Source of the DNA: Modestobacter sp. VKM Ac-2984
GTDB lineage: Bacteria; Actinomycetota; Actinomycetes; Mycobacteriales; Geodermatophilaceae
Direction: 5' to 3'
DNA length: 64,000 nt
Assembly: GCF_026967985.1 (NCBI RefSeq)
Contig: NZ_JAPVBJ010000011.1
Coordinates: 1-64,000, forward strand
Shown in pieces: positions 43,321-51,812 of this stretch. The notes below the pieces were generated by a model that had not been told where the DNA came from, did not search any database, and worked only from the letters and a program-made list of their open reading frames with translations. Position 1 is the first letter of the stretch, and each line of letters starts with the position of its first letter. Made by a program: the position numbers and the translations under genes.

Positions 43321-45039
43321 GTGAAGTTGAGCAAGCGCACTTCCATGCTCATCGCTACCGGGCTCACCGGCGCGATGGCGCTCTCCGCGTGCGGCGGTGG
43401 CAGCGAGGACAGCGAAGGCGGCGAGGCCAGTGGTGGCTCGGGTCGTGTCGTCTTCGGTGAGTCGACCGATTTCCCGGAGAACCTGTACCCGAACATCGCC
43501 GCGGGCAACGCCACCTCGGTGGCCAACGTCCTGATCAAGGTGCTGCCCTCGGCCTACCAGGTCCAGCCCGACTTCACCGTCGAGTTCAACGAGGACCTCT
43601 TCACCGGCGAGCCGACCCTCGAGGAGGTCGACGGCCAGCAGGTGAACACCTACGAGATCAACCCGGACGCGGTGTGGAGCGACGGCACCCCGATCACCGC
43701 GGACGACTTCAACTTCACCTGGCGGGCCAACCGCAGCGGTGACCCGGCCGACGGCGGCTGCCCCGCGGTCCTGTCGACCACCGGCTACGAGCAGATCGCC
43801 TCGGTCGAGCCCGGCGAGGACGAGAAGACCGTCGTCGTGACCTACGAGACGCCCTTCGCCGACTGGCAGGGCAACTTCGAGAACCTGCTGCCGGCCCACC
43901 TCATGGACTCCGACGACCCGGCCGCGGTCTGCGAGACGATCACCGAGGGGTGGCCGATCGCGGAGGGTCTGCCGGAGGGCATCTCCGGTGGCCCGTGGCA
44001 GGTGTCGAACATCGACGCCGGCGCGCAGGTCATCGTGCTCGAGCCCAACCCCGAGTGGTGGGGCGACGGGCCGCAGCTCGAGCAGCTGATCATCCAGAAC
44101 ATCGGCAACGACCCGACGGTCGCCGTCCAGGGTCTGCAGAGCGGTGAGCTGGGCGTCATCTACCCGCAGCCGCAGCTCGACCTCGTCGAGCAGGTCCAGG
44201 CCCTGGAGCCGAACGTCGAGAGCGAGATCAACTTCGGTCTCACCTTCGAGCACCTCGACCTCAACACCCAGGACCCGCACCTCGCGGACCCGCTGGTGCG
44301 CCAGGCCCTCGCCTACGCCCTGGACCGCCAGGAGATCGTGGACCAGACCGTCGGGCAGTTCTCCTCCGACGCGCAGGTGCTGAACAACCGGATCTGGCTG
44401 AACACCCAGCCGGAGTACGAGGACACCGCCCCCGAGCAGGTCAAGACCCAGAACGTCGAGGAGGCCCGCGCGCTGCTGGAGCAGGCCGGCTACACCGCCG
44501 GCCCGGACGGGTTCTACACCCACCCCGAGCGTGGCCCGCTGGACATCGCGATCGACACCACGGAGAACAACCCGCTGCGGGCGACCACGATCGAGGTGAT
44601 GATCCCGCAGCTGGCCGAGGCCGGGATCAACGCGTCGCTGAACATCAACCCGGACATCTTCGCCGGTGCCGAGTCGCCGACCTCGCTGGAGGGTGGCGGC
44701 TTCCAGGCAGCGCTCTTCGCCTGGGTGGGCAACCCGTTCATCACCTCCTCGCAGTCGATCTACCAGACGCCGCAGGGTGACAACATCCAGCAGAACTACA
44801 GCCGGATCGGCAACCCCGAGATCGACGCGCTCTTCGCCGAGCTGGCCACCGAGCCGGACCGCGAGCGGCAGGCCGAGCTGGGCAACCAGATCGACGGCCT
44901 GCTCTGGGAGCAGATGGCCACCATCCCGCTCTACCAGAAGCCGACCTTCGTGGCGCACCAGGCGAACATCGAGGGTGTGCAGGACAACCCGACCGAGGCC
45001 GGTCCGCTGTGGAACTCGGAGACCTGGACGGTCGAGTGA
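43321..45039 (+). CDS. Peptide ABC transporter substrate-binding lipoprotein
   Basis: A 572-residue protein from GTG. The signal peptide ends in lipobox ALSACGGG (Cys near residue 24), followed by a Gly/Ser/Glu-rich linker. It is a solute-binding protein of family 5 (SBP_bac_5): YEINPDAVWSDGTPITADDF, WQVSNIDAGAQVIVLEPNPE, VRQALAYALDRQEIV and a C-terminal LWEQMATIPLYQKPTFVAH. It captures oligopeptides outside the membrane for the DppBCDF-type importer encoded next. Two strong hairpins follow it, so it may be made in excess over the permease. Confidence 0.93.
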   Translation: MKLSKRTSMLIATGLTGAMALSACGGGSEDSEGGEASGGSGRVVFGESTDFPENLYPNIAAGNATSVANVLIKVLPSAYQVQPDFTVEFNEDLFTGEPTLEEVDGQQVNTYEINPDAVWSDGTPITADDFNFTWRANRSGDPADGGCPAVLSTTGYEQIASVEPGEDEKTVVVTYETPFADWQGNFENLLPAHLMDSDDPAAVCETITEGWPIAEGLPEGISGGPWQVSNIDAGAQVIVLEPNPEWWGDGPQLEQLIIQNIGNDPTVAVQGLQSGELGVIYPQPQLDLVEQVQALEPNVESEINFGLTFEHLDLNTQDPHLADPLVRQALAYALDRQEIVDQTVGQFSSDAQVLNNRIWLNTQPEYEDTAPEQVKTQNVEEARALLEQAGYTAGPDGFYTHPERGPLDIAIDTTENNPLRATTIEVMIPQLAEAGINASLNINPDIFAGAESPTSLEGGGFQAALFAWVGNPFITSSQSIYQTPQGDNIQQNYSRIGNPEIDALFAELATEPDRERQAELGNQIDGLLWEQMATIPLYQKPTFVAHQANIEGVQDNPTEAGPLWNSETWTVE

Positions 45040-45096
45040 CCTCCAGCTCCACCCTGCACGGCTGAGCACGACCGAGCACGACCGCACCACCCGATG

Positions 45097-45170
45097 CCCG
45101 GCGCCGCCCTCGGCGGCGCCGGGCACCGGCTGCCGCGGCCCCCGGGGAGACCGTTCCCGGGGGTCGCGGC
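45097..45170. terminator. Two tandem hairpins between binding-protein and permease genes
   Basis: CCCGGCGCCGCC-ctc-GGCGGCGCCGGG spans 45097-45123. A second stem of 15 bp with one G-T pair joins 45132-45146 to 45156-45170. They lie within the operon, before a new -10 element, and probably act as a partial terminator or mRNA stabiliser. Confidence 0.75.
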
Positions 45171-45254
45171 GCGTCCGGACCCAGCACGACCTGCGGGGGT
45201 CCGGTGAAGGCACGCTGAACTGGTCGTTCGACCGGACAGCTTCCGCTCCCGGCG

Positions 45255-45260
45255 TAAGGT
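45255..45260 (+). promoter_or_regulatory. Candidate -10 element (TAAGGT) before the permease genes
   Basis: TAAGGT ends six bases before the ATG at 45267, consistent with a leaderless internal promoter after the hairpin pair. No convincing -35 is visible. Confidence 0.45.
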
Positions 45261-45266
45261 CACCAC

Positions 45267-46256
45267 ATGTTCTTCTTCACGATCCGGCGTCTGCTCGCGT
45301 CGGTCCTCGTGTTGCTGGTCAGCTCGTTCCTGGTGTTCGCGCTGTGCGCGGCGAGCTTCGACCCGCTGGAGAGGTACTACACGCAGAACCCCCGGCCGCC
45401 GGAGTCGTTCTTCAACAACCTGCGCGAGACGCTGGGCCTGAACGACAACTTCTTCGTCCGGTACTGGCGCTGGCTCTCCGGGGTGGTCACCGGCGACTTC
45501 GGCGAGACGATCAACGGCACGCCGGTCGTCGACCAGCTCCTCCCCCGGATGCTGGTGACCGGGCGGATGATCATCGGTGCGATCGTGATCGCCGTCCTGC
45601 TGGCGATCATCGTGGGTGTCATCGGTGCCGTCCGGCAGTACAAGGCGTCGGACTACACCTTCACGTTCATCGCCTACATCCTGATCGCCCTGCCGACCTT
45701 CTGGTTCGCCGCGCTGCTCAAGGAGTACGTCGCCGGCGGCGTGAACGACCTGTTCGGGGAACAGGTGCTCTACACACTCGGTGAGGAGACGCCGGGGTTG
45801 TCGCTGTACGCCTCCGGCTGGGAGCTCTGGTCCGACCGGCTCGGGCACCTGGTGCTGCCCACGGTGAGCCTGGCCGCACTGTCCTTCGCCGCCTGGAGCC
45901 GCTTCCAGCGGGCAGCGATGCTGGACGTGCTCGGGTCGGACTACATGCGGCTGGCCCGGGCCAAGGGGCTGACCTACCGCCGCGTCGTCTTCAAGCACGG
46001 GCTGCGCAACGCGCTGATCCCGCTCACCACGGTGGTCGCGCTCGGCGTGGGCACGCTGTTCGGCGGTGCGGTCATCACCGAGACGGTGTTCGTCTGGCAC
46101 GGCATGGGCGAGTACCTGCTCAGCAACGGCATCCGCCAGGAGGACACCAACGTGGTCCTGGGCTGGCTGCTGGTCAGCGCCGTGTTCATCGTCGTCTTCA
46201 ACCTGGTCGCCGACATCCTGTACGCGGTGCTCGACCCGCGCATCCGGCTGTCCTGA
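45267..46256 (+). CDS. dppB: Peptide ABC transporter permease, DppB-like
   Basis: A 329-residue integral membrane protein with six predicted helices. It begins FFFTIRRLLASVLVLLVSSF, typical of DppB/OppB. A large extracytoplasmic loop follows helix one. The coupling-helix (EAA) region reads DYMRLARAKGLTYRRVVFKH, then GLRNALIPLTTV. The C-terminus IADILYAVLDPRIR-like segment is standard. It pairs with the DppC-like protein to form the translocation path for peptides. Confidence 0.92.
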   Translation: MFFFTIRRLLASVLVLLVSSFLVFALCAASFDPLERYYTQNPRPPESFFNNLRETLGLNDNFFVRYWRWLSGVVTGDFGETINGTPVVDQLLPRMLVTGRMIIGAIVIAVLLAIIVGVIGAVRQYKASDYTFTFIAYILIALPTFWFAALLKEYVAGGVNDLFGEQVLYTLGEETPGLSLYASGWELWSDRLGHLVLPTVSLAALSFAAWSRFQRAAMLDVLGSDYMRLARAKGLTYRRVVFKHGLRNALIPLTTVVALGVGTLFGGAVITETVFVWHGMGEYLLSNGIRQEDTNVVLGWLLVSAVFIVVFNLVADILYAVLDPRIRLS

Positions 46257-46283
46257 CCCGGCATCGCGAGAAGGAACGAGCCC

Positions 46284-47240
46284 ATGGCCACCACTCAGAC
46301 CACCACCGGACCCGTGGTCCCCGCGACCCCCGGCACCCCCGAGGGGGGCGGGGTCGAGCGCGAGTTCACCGTCAAGGCGCGCAGTCAGCGCCAGCAGATC
46401 GTCGGCCGCTTCCTGCGCAACAAGGTGGGCATGACCGGGCTGGTCATCTTCCTGCTGCTGCTGGCGTTCGGGTTCCTGGGCCCGCTGGTGACCGGCATCG
46501 ACTACGCCGACCAGGACAGCGGCTCCCAGTCGGTCCCCCCGGGCACCGCGGGGTACCTGCTGGGCAGCGACGCGATCGGCCGTGACCTGATGGCCGGGAT
46601 CATGACCGGGGTGCAGCGCTCGCTGTTCATCGTGCTGCTCTTCGTCGCCATCGCACTCCCGCTCGGCCTGCTGGTCGGGGCGCTGGCCGGGTACTTCGGC
46701 ACGTGGGTCGACAGCGTCCTGATGCGGCTGGTCGACCTGATCCTCACCGTGCCGCTGCTCGTCGTGCTGATCGTCGTGGCCAGCAACTTCCCGGGCTCCC
46801 GCACCCCGCTGGGCGTCGGCATCATCCTCGGCCTCTTCGGCTGGCTGGACCTCGCGCGGATCGTGCGCAGCCAGTTCCTCTCCCTGCGGGAGAAGGAGTA
46901 CGTCGAGGCCGCGCACGCGATGGGCGCCTCCAATGTGCGGATCATCTTCAAGCACCTGATCCCCAACGCGCTGGGGTCGCTGATCGTCTGGACGACGCTG
47001 GCCGCCGCCACCGCGATCATCCTCGAGGCATCGCTGACCTACCTGGGCTTCGGCGTCAACGGCGCCAACCAGACCTCGCTGGGGCGGCTGGTGTCCGACG
47101 GTGTGCAGGCGGCGAGCACCCGCCCCTGGCTCTTCTACTTCCCCGGCATCACCCTGCTGATCATCGTGCTGTCGATCAACCTGATCGGCGACGGGATCCG
47201 GGATGCCTTCGACCCGAGCAACCGCCGCGTGCGGGCCTGA
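46284..47240 (+). CDS. dppC: Peptide ABC transporter permease, DppC-like
   Basis: A 318-residue membrane protein with a polar N-terminus of about 45 residues (Thr/Pro/Gly-rich) and six helices. DppC/OppC marks: [20 protein letters not shown] near the start, [13 protein letters not shown]-like [20 protein letters not shown], and the EAA loop [20 protein letters not shown]. It forms the channel with the DppB-like subunit. It lies 27 bp after dppB and 8 bp before the ATPase gene. Confidence 0.92.
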   Translation: MATTQTTTGPVVPATPGTPEGGGVEREFTVKARSQRQQIVGRFLRNKVGMTGLVIFLLLLAFGFLGPLVTGIDYADQDSGSQSVPPGTAGYLLGSDAIGRDLMAGIMTGVQRSLFIVLLFVAIALPLGLLVGALAGYFGTWVDSVLMRLVDLILTVPLLVVLIVVASNFPGSRTPLGVGIILGLFGWLDLARIVRSQFLSLREKEYVEAAHAMGASNVRIIFKHLIPNALGSLIVWTTLAAATAIILEASLTYLGFGVNGANQTSLGRLVSDGVQAASTRPWLFYFPGITLLIIVLSINLIGDGIRDAFDPSNRRVRA

Positions 47241-47248
47241 GGAGCTCC

Positions 47249-48547
47249 ATGTCCACGATCGGGACCACGGGCCCCGCCATGTCCGGTGCCACCTCCACGG
47301 GGGCCATGACCCAGGGTCGGACCACCAGCCTCCCCGGCTTCGACCCGAGCGCGCCGCTGCTGGAGGTCACCGACCTCAACGTCCGGTTCCCCACCGAGGA
47401 CGGCCTGGTGCACGCCGTCCGCGGGGTCGACTACAGCCTGCGCTCCGGTGAGGTGCTGGGCATCGTCGGCGAGTCCGGCTCCGGGAAGTCGGTGACGTCG
47501 CTCGCGGTGATGGGGCTGCTGCCCGGGTCGGCGCGGGTCACCGGATCGATCAAGTACCGCGGCCAGGAGCTGCTGGGGCAGAGCGACCGGAGCATGTCGC
47601 GGATCCGCGGCAAGGGTGTCTCGATGATCTTCCAGGACCCGATGACGTCGCTGGACCCGGTCTACAAGATCGGGGCGCAGATCGAGGAGACGCTGCGCAT
47701 CCACGACAAGCAGCTGTCGTCCAAGGCCGCGGAGGCGCGGGCGGTCGAGCTGCTGGAGCTGGTCGGCATCCCGAACGCCGGCGACCGCGTGGACGCCTAC
47801 CCGCACGAGTTCTCCGGCGGCATGCGCCAGCGGGTGGTCATCGCGATCGCGATGGCGAACCAGCCGGAGGTGATCATCGCCGACGAGCCGACGACGGCCC
47901 TGGACGTCACGGTCCAGGCGCAGATCCTCGAGGTGCTGCAGACCGCCCTCCAGGAGACCGGCGCCGCGATGGTCATGATCACCCACGACCTGGGCGTCGT
48001 CGCCGGGATCGCCGACCGCGTCCTGGTCATGTACGCCGGCCGGCCGGTGGAGATCGGCAGCGTCGAGGACATCTACTACGAGCCCCGGATGCCGTACACG
48101 CTCGGGCTGCTGGGCTCGCTGCCCCGGCTGGACTCGACCAGTCGCGAGCGGCTCACCCCGATCAAGGGCGCGCCGCCCTCGGTGGTCAACATGCCGCCTG
48201 GCTGCCCCTTCGCCCCGCGCTGCCCGCTGCACATCGCCGAGTGCGACGAGGCCGAGCCCGAGCGGTTCCAGGTCGGGCCCGGTCACACGGCCGCCTGCAT
48301 CCGCACCGAACAGGTCGCGGCCGCGCACGGACGGGCCGCCGACATCTTCAGCGAGTCCGCCGACGACGCGGCCCTGGCCGCGGACCGGACCCCCGCCGGG
48401 GTCGCCCTCGCCCAGGACGACCTGGACGATGACGGTCCCGCCGTCCCGCCCGGCGACCAGACCTCGCCACGGGCCGGGCTCGGTGACGCCGGCACCCAGA
48501 GCGTCGTCAGCTCCCCGCCACGCCCCACGAACGGAGACCGGGCATGA
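47249..48547 (+). CDS. dppD: Peptide ABC transporter ATPase, DppD-like
   Basis: A 432-residue protein. Walker A is [14 protein letters not shown], the signature is [17 protein letters not shown], Walker B is [14 protein letters not shown], and the switch His is in [11 protein letters not shown]. The family C-terminal domain with four cysteines ([25 protein letters not shown]) can hold an iron-sulfur cluster, as in other Dpp/Opp ATPases. About 90 residues of Ala/Asp/Pro-rich tail extend beyond the usual length and are probably disordered. Overlaps dppF as ATGA. Confidence 0.93.
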   Translation: MSTIGTTGPAMSGATSTGAMTQGRTTSLPGFDPSAPLLEVTDLNVRFPTEDGLVHAVRGVDYSLRSGEVLGIVGESGSGKSVTSLAVMGLLPGSARVTGSIKYRGQELLGQSDRSMSRIRGKGVSMIFQDPMTSLDPVYKIGAQIEETLRIHDKQLSSKAAEARAVELLELVGIPNAGDRVDAYPHEFSGGMRQRVVIAIAMANQPEVIIADEPTTALDVTVQAQILEVLQTALQETGAAMVMITHDLGVVAGIADRVLVMYAGRPVEIGSVEDIYYEPRMPYTLGLLGSLPRLDSTSRERLTPIKGAPPSVVNMPPGCPFAPRCPLHIAECDEAEPERFQVGPGHTAACIRTEQVAAAHGRAADIFSESADDAALAADRTPAGVALAQDDLDDDGPAVPPGDQTSPRAGLGDAGTQSVVSSPPRPTNGDRA

Positions 48548-49608
48548 CCGCCCCCACCACCCAGCGGCCTGCCGGCGGCGCCCCCGACCGCGGTGAGCCG
48601 ATCCTCTCGGTGCGCGGCCTGGAGAAGCACTTCCCGATCAAGGGCGGCGGCCTGGTCAAGCGGACCGTCGGGGCGGTGCGTGCCGTCGACGGCATCGACC
48701 TGGACCTCTACCCCGGTGAGGTGCTCGGGCTCGTGGGTGAGTCCGGGTGCGGCAAGTCCACGACCGGGCGCGCCATCCTCAACCTCCAGCCGGCCACCGC
48801 CGGCTCGGTGGTCTTCCAGGGGCGGGAGCTCGTCGGGCTGGACCGCAAGCAGATGCGCCCGCTGCGCCGGGACATCCAGCTGATCTTCCAGGACCCCTAC
48901 GCCTCGCTGAACCCGCGGCTGCCCGTCTTCGACATCGTCGCCGAGCCGATGGTCATCCACGGGCTCACCAAGGACCAGGCCGAGCTCCGCTCGCGGGTGC
49001 GGGCGCTGGTGGAGACCGTCGGGCTGAACCCCGAGCACACCAACCGGTACCCGGCCGAGTTCTCCGGCGGGCAGCGCCAGCGCATCGGCATCGCCCGGGC
49101 GCTCGCCCTGCAGCCCAAGGTGCTGGTCCTCGACGAGCCGGTGTCGGCGCTGGACGTCTCGATCCAGGCCGGCGTCATCAACCTGCTCGAGGACCTGAAG
49201 AACGAGCTGGGGCTGAGCTACCTGTTCATCGCCCACGACCTGTCGGTGGTCCGGCACATCTCCGACCGGGTCGCGGTCATGTACCTGGGGCGGATCATCG
49301 AGATCGCCGACCAGGAGGAGCTGTTCAGCCGGCCGGCGCACCCCTACACGCAGGCCCTGCTGTCGGCGATCCCGCTGCCCGACCCGCGCCGCGAGCGTGC
49401 CCGCCAGCGGATCATCATCAGCGGCGACGTCCCGAGCCCGGCCAACCCGCCCTCGGGCTGCCGGTTCCGCACCCGCTGCCAGAAGTTCGCCAACGAGCTG
49501 ACCGACGGGCAGCGCGAGTTGTGCCTGACCGTCGACCCGAAGCTCGAGGACCGCGGCGCCGGCCACCTCAACGCCTGCCACTACGCCGAGGTCAAGTCGG
49601 TGCTCTGA
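48544..49608 (+). CDS. dppF: Peptide ABC transporter ATPase, DppF-like
   Basis: A 354-residue protein. Walker A is [14 protein letters not shown], the signature [16 protein letters not shown], Walker [15 protein letters not shown], and the switch [31 protein letters not shown] is typical of the DppF branch. The C-terminal cysteines ([18 protein letters not shown]) match the Dpp/Opp C-terminal domain. It forms a heterodimer with DppD to power import. Last gene of the importer; two hairpins follow before mshB. Confidence 0.93.
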   Translation: MTAPTTQRPAGGAPDRGEPILSVRGLEKHFPIKGGGLVKRTVGAVRAVDGIDLDLYPGEVLGLVGESGCGKSTTGRAILNLQPATAGSVVFQGRELVGLDRKQMRPLRRDIQLIFQDPYASLNPRLPVFDIVAEPMVIHGLTKDQAELRSRVRALVETVGLNPEHTNRYPAEFSGGQRQRIGIARALALQPKVLVLDEPVSALDVSIQAGVINLLEDLKNELGLSYLFIAHDLSVVRHISDRVAVMYLGRIIEIADQEELFSRPAHPYTQALLSAIPLPDPRRERARQRIIISGDVPSPANPPSGCRFRTRCQKFANELTDGQRELCLTVDPKLEDRGAGHLNACHYAEVKSVL

Positions 49609-49671
49609 CATGGCGATCCTGACGGATCGCATCGCGGCCAGGTGCCGTCCCCGCTCTCGCTGAGCCGTTTC

Positions 49672-49715
49672 GTCGGATCCGAGCAGGACCCTCCGGGCCC
49701 GTGCTCGGATCCGAC
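49672..49715. terminator. 14-bp perfect inverted repeat between dppF and mshB
   Basis: GTCGGATCCGAGCA (49672-49685) pairs with TGCTCGGATCCGAC (49702-49715) around a 16-base loop. A smaller stem GCGATCC-tgac-GGATCGC at 49613-49630 lies just after the dppF stop. Together they probably end the ABC operon. Confidence 0.7.
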
Positions 49716-49776
49716 AGCCCTCCGGGCGTGGTGGGTGCGCGAAGGCCGCTGTCCGCACTCCAGGAAGATGGACCCT

Positions 49777-50673
49777 GTGACTGCTCCACGCCGGCTGATG
49801 CTCGTGCACGCCCATCCCGACGACGAGACGATCAACAACGGGGCCACGATGGCCCGGTACGTCGCGGAGGGGGCTCAGGTCACCCTGCTCACCTGCACGC
49901 TGGGGGAGGAGGGAGAGGTGCTGGTGCCCGAGCTGGCCCAGCTCGCCGCCGACCAGGCCGACCAGCTCGGTGGGTACCGGATCGGTGAGCTGGCCGCGGC
50001 CATGGCGGCGCTCGGCGTCACCGACTGGCGGTTCCTCGGCGGGGCGGGCCGCTACCGGGACTCCGGGATGATGGGGACGGCGGCGAACGAGCACCCGCGC
50101 GCCTTCTGGCAGGCCGACCTGGACGAGGCGGTGGCGCACGCGGTCGCCGTCCTCCGCGAGGTGCGCCCGCAGGTCCTGGTCACCTACGACGAGGACGGCG
50201 GCTACGGCCACCCGGACCACGTCCAGGCGCACCGGGTCGCGATGGGCGCCGTCGAGGCGGCCGCCGACCCCGGCTACCGGACCGATCTCGGGCCGGCCTG
50301 GCAGGTCGAGAAGGTCTACTGGAACGCCATGCCCCGCTCGGTGGTGCAGCGGGGCATCGACGCGATGGCCGCCCTGGGGGAGGAGTCCCCCTTCGCCTCG
50401 CTGGGCGACCTGGACGAGGTGCCGTTCGCCGTCGCCGACGACGTCGTCACCACCGAGGTCGACGCCCGCGCCCACGCCGGCGCCAAGGAGGCGGCGATGC
50501 GCGCCCACCCGACCCAGATGACCGTGGACGGCCCGTTCTTCGCGCTGTCGAACAACCTGGGCCAGGAGGTGCTGGCCACCGAGCACTACCGGCTGGTGCG
50601 CGGGGAGCGGGGCCCGGCCGGGGCGGGCCCGCAGGGCTGGGAGGACGACCTGTTCGCCGGGCTGCCGGGGTGA
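49777..50673 (+). CDS. mshB: Mycothiol synthesis deacetylase MshB
   Basis: A protein of 298 residues from GTG 49777 (AGGAAG nine bases upstream); ATG 49768 is an alternative. Zinc-binding motifs [18 protein letters not shown] and [15 protein letters not shown] are intact, with [18 protein letters not shown] and [14 protein letters not shown] closely matching mycobacterial MshB. It deacetylates N-acetylglucosaminyl-inositol to give GlcN-Ins, the second committed step of mycothiol. This marks the host as an actinobacterium. A GTGA overlap couples it to the membrane protein gene. Confidence 0.95.
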   Translation: MTAPRRLMLVHAHPDDETINNGATMARYVAEGAQVTLLTCTLGEEGEVLVPELAQLAADQADQLGGYRIGELAAAMAALGVTDWRFLGGAGRYRDSGMMGTAANEHPRAFWQADLDEAVAHAVAVLREVRPQVLVTYDEDGGYGHPDHVQAHRVAMGAVEAAADPGYRTDLGPAWQVEKVYWNAMPRSVVQRGIDAMAALGEESPFASLGDLDEVPFAVADDVVTTEVDARAHAGAKEAAMRAHPTQMTVDGPFFALSNNLGQEVLATEHYRLVRGERGPAGAGPQGWEDDLFAGLPG

Positions 50674-51086
50674 GGCTGCTCCGACTGCTGGGCTGGTCGG
50701 TCGTGGCGGTGGTCGTGTCCGCCTGGCTCGCGCTGGTCGAGGTCTTCTGGCTGCCCTGGCGGGTCGCCGGGGTGCCGGTGCCGATCTCCCTGCTCGTCGC
50801 CGTGGTCGGCAACCTGCTGCTGGTCGACGCGGCCCGCCGGCTGTCCGGCTCCCGGCTGGTGGCCGTCCTCCCGGCCGTCGTCTGGCTGGTCATCGTGCTG
50901 GCCGGCACGATGCGCCGTCCGGAGGGCGACCTGCTGCTGGCCGGCGGCAACGCCGTCACCCAGGCGACCACCCTCGGGTTCCTGCTGGTCGGGGTGGTCG
51001 CCGCGGCGTTCGCCGTCGGCCGGGCGCTGGGCGCCCCGCCGGTCAGGCCGGCCGGTGCCGGTAGTGGTAGCGGTGGTGCTCGATGA
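50670..51086 (+). CDS. Four-helix membrane protein downstream of mshB
   Basis: A 138-residue protein starting on the mshB stop (GTGA). Four hydrophobic segments: [57 protein letters not shown] and [21 protein letters not shown] Gly/Ser-rich tail follows. Membrane proteins at this position beside mshB are common in actinobacteria (as Rv1171 in M. tuberculosis), but their role is unknown. The last 44 bp overlap the convergent acetyltransferase gene. Confidence 0.75.
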   Translation: MRLLRLLGWSVVAVVVSAWLALVEVFWLPWRVAGVPVPISLLVAVVGNLLLVDAARRLSGSRLVAVLPAVVWLVIVLAGTMRRPEGDLLLAGGNAVTQATTLGFLLVGVVAAAFAVGRALGAPPVRPAGAGSGSGGAR

Positions 51087-51795
51087 ACCCCGCCTCCCGG
51101 TAGAGCGCTCGCGCAGCGGCGTTCCCCGCGGTGACCTGCAGGTAGGTGGAGTGGGCGCCCCGCTCGGCCGCCCAGCGGCCCAGCGCCGCCATCACGGCGG
51201 TCGCCAGCCCGCGGCGCCGGTGCTCCTCGGCGACGGTCACCGCGGTGACGCCCAGCCAGCCGTCGGTCAGCGCACCCCGGCCGACCGCAGCCAGCGGGGC
51301 CGGTGCCGGGTCCAGCCGCACCGCCGCGAAGACGACGTCCGCGGCGGAGGTCAGCACCTGGCGGGCGCCCGGCGGCAGCGGTGCCCCGCGGTGCCGGTAC
51401 CCGGCCAGCCAGGCGTCGTCCGGCGTGGGGGAGAGGTCGACCGGGACGGCCGGCTCGGCCGGCCGACCGACGGGTGCGGTGAGCATCAGCACGTCCTCGT
51501 CCCGGGTCCAGCCGGCCGCGGCGAAGGCGGCGTCGGCGCGCCGGGACTGGACGCCGGGCAGCTGGGCGGCCGGCCGGAGCCCTCGTTCGTCGTACCACCG
51601 GGAGACGGCGGCGACCGCCTCGGACAGCGGCACCCCGGGGTCACCGACGACCAGGGCGGAGTTGGCCCGCCCGGTGAAACCGCCGCCGGCGCGCAGCAGC
51701 CAGTCGCCCAGCCGCTCCTCCTCCAGTGCCTGCCAGCCACGTGCAGCGAGCAGTTCCAGCTCCGGTACCCCCAGGGGTGAGCGCCTCTGTCCCAT
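51043..51795 (-). CDS. GNAT-family N-acetyltransferase (Rv0428c-like)
   Basis: A 250-residue protein from ATG 51795. The N-terminal half (LGDWLLRAGGGFTGRANSAL, VGDPGVPLSEAVAAVSRWYD, RGLRPAAQLPG) matches the two-domain Rv0428c-type family. The C-terminal half is the catalytic GNAT fold with the acetyl-CoA loop VAEEHRRRGLATAVMAALGR and [13 protein letters not shown]. Acceptor unknown. Its 3' end overlaps the membrane protein gene by 44 bp on the other strand. Confidence 0.85.
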   Translation of the reverse strand: MGQRRSPLGVPELELLAARGWQALEEERLGDWLLRAGGGFTGRANSALVVGDPGVPLSEAVAAVSRWYDERGLRPAAQLPGVQSRRADAAFAAAGWTRDEDVLMLTAPVGRPAEPAVPVDLSPTPDDAWLAGYRHRGAPLPPGARQVLTSAADVVFAAVRLDPAPAPLAAVGRGALTDGWLGVTAVTVAEEHRRRGLATAVMAALGRWAAERGAHSTYLQVTAGNAAARALYREAGFIEHHRYHYRHRPA

Positions 51796-51812
51796 GGGTC
51801 GATCCTGCGGTC

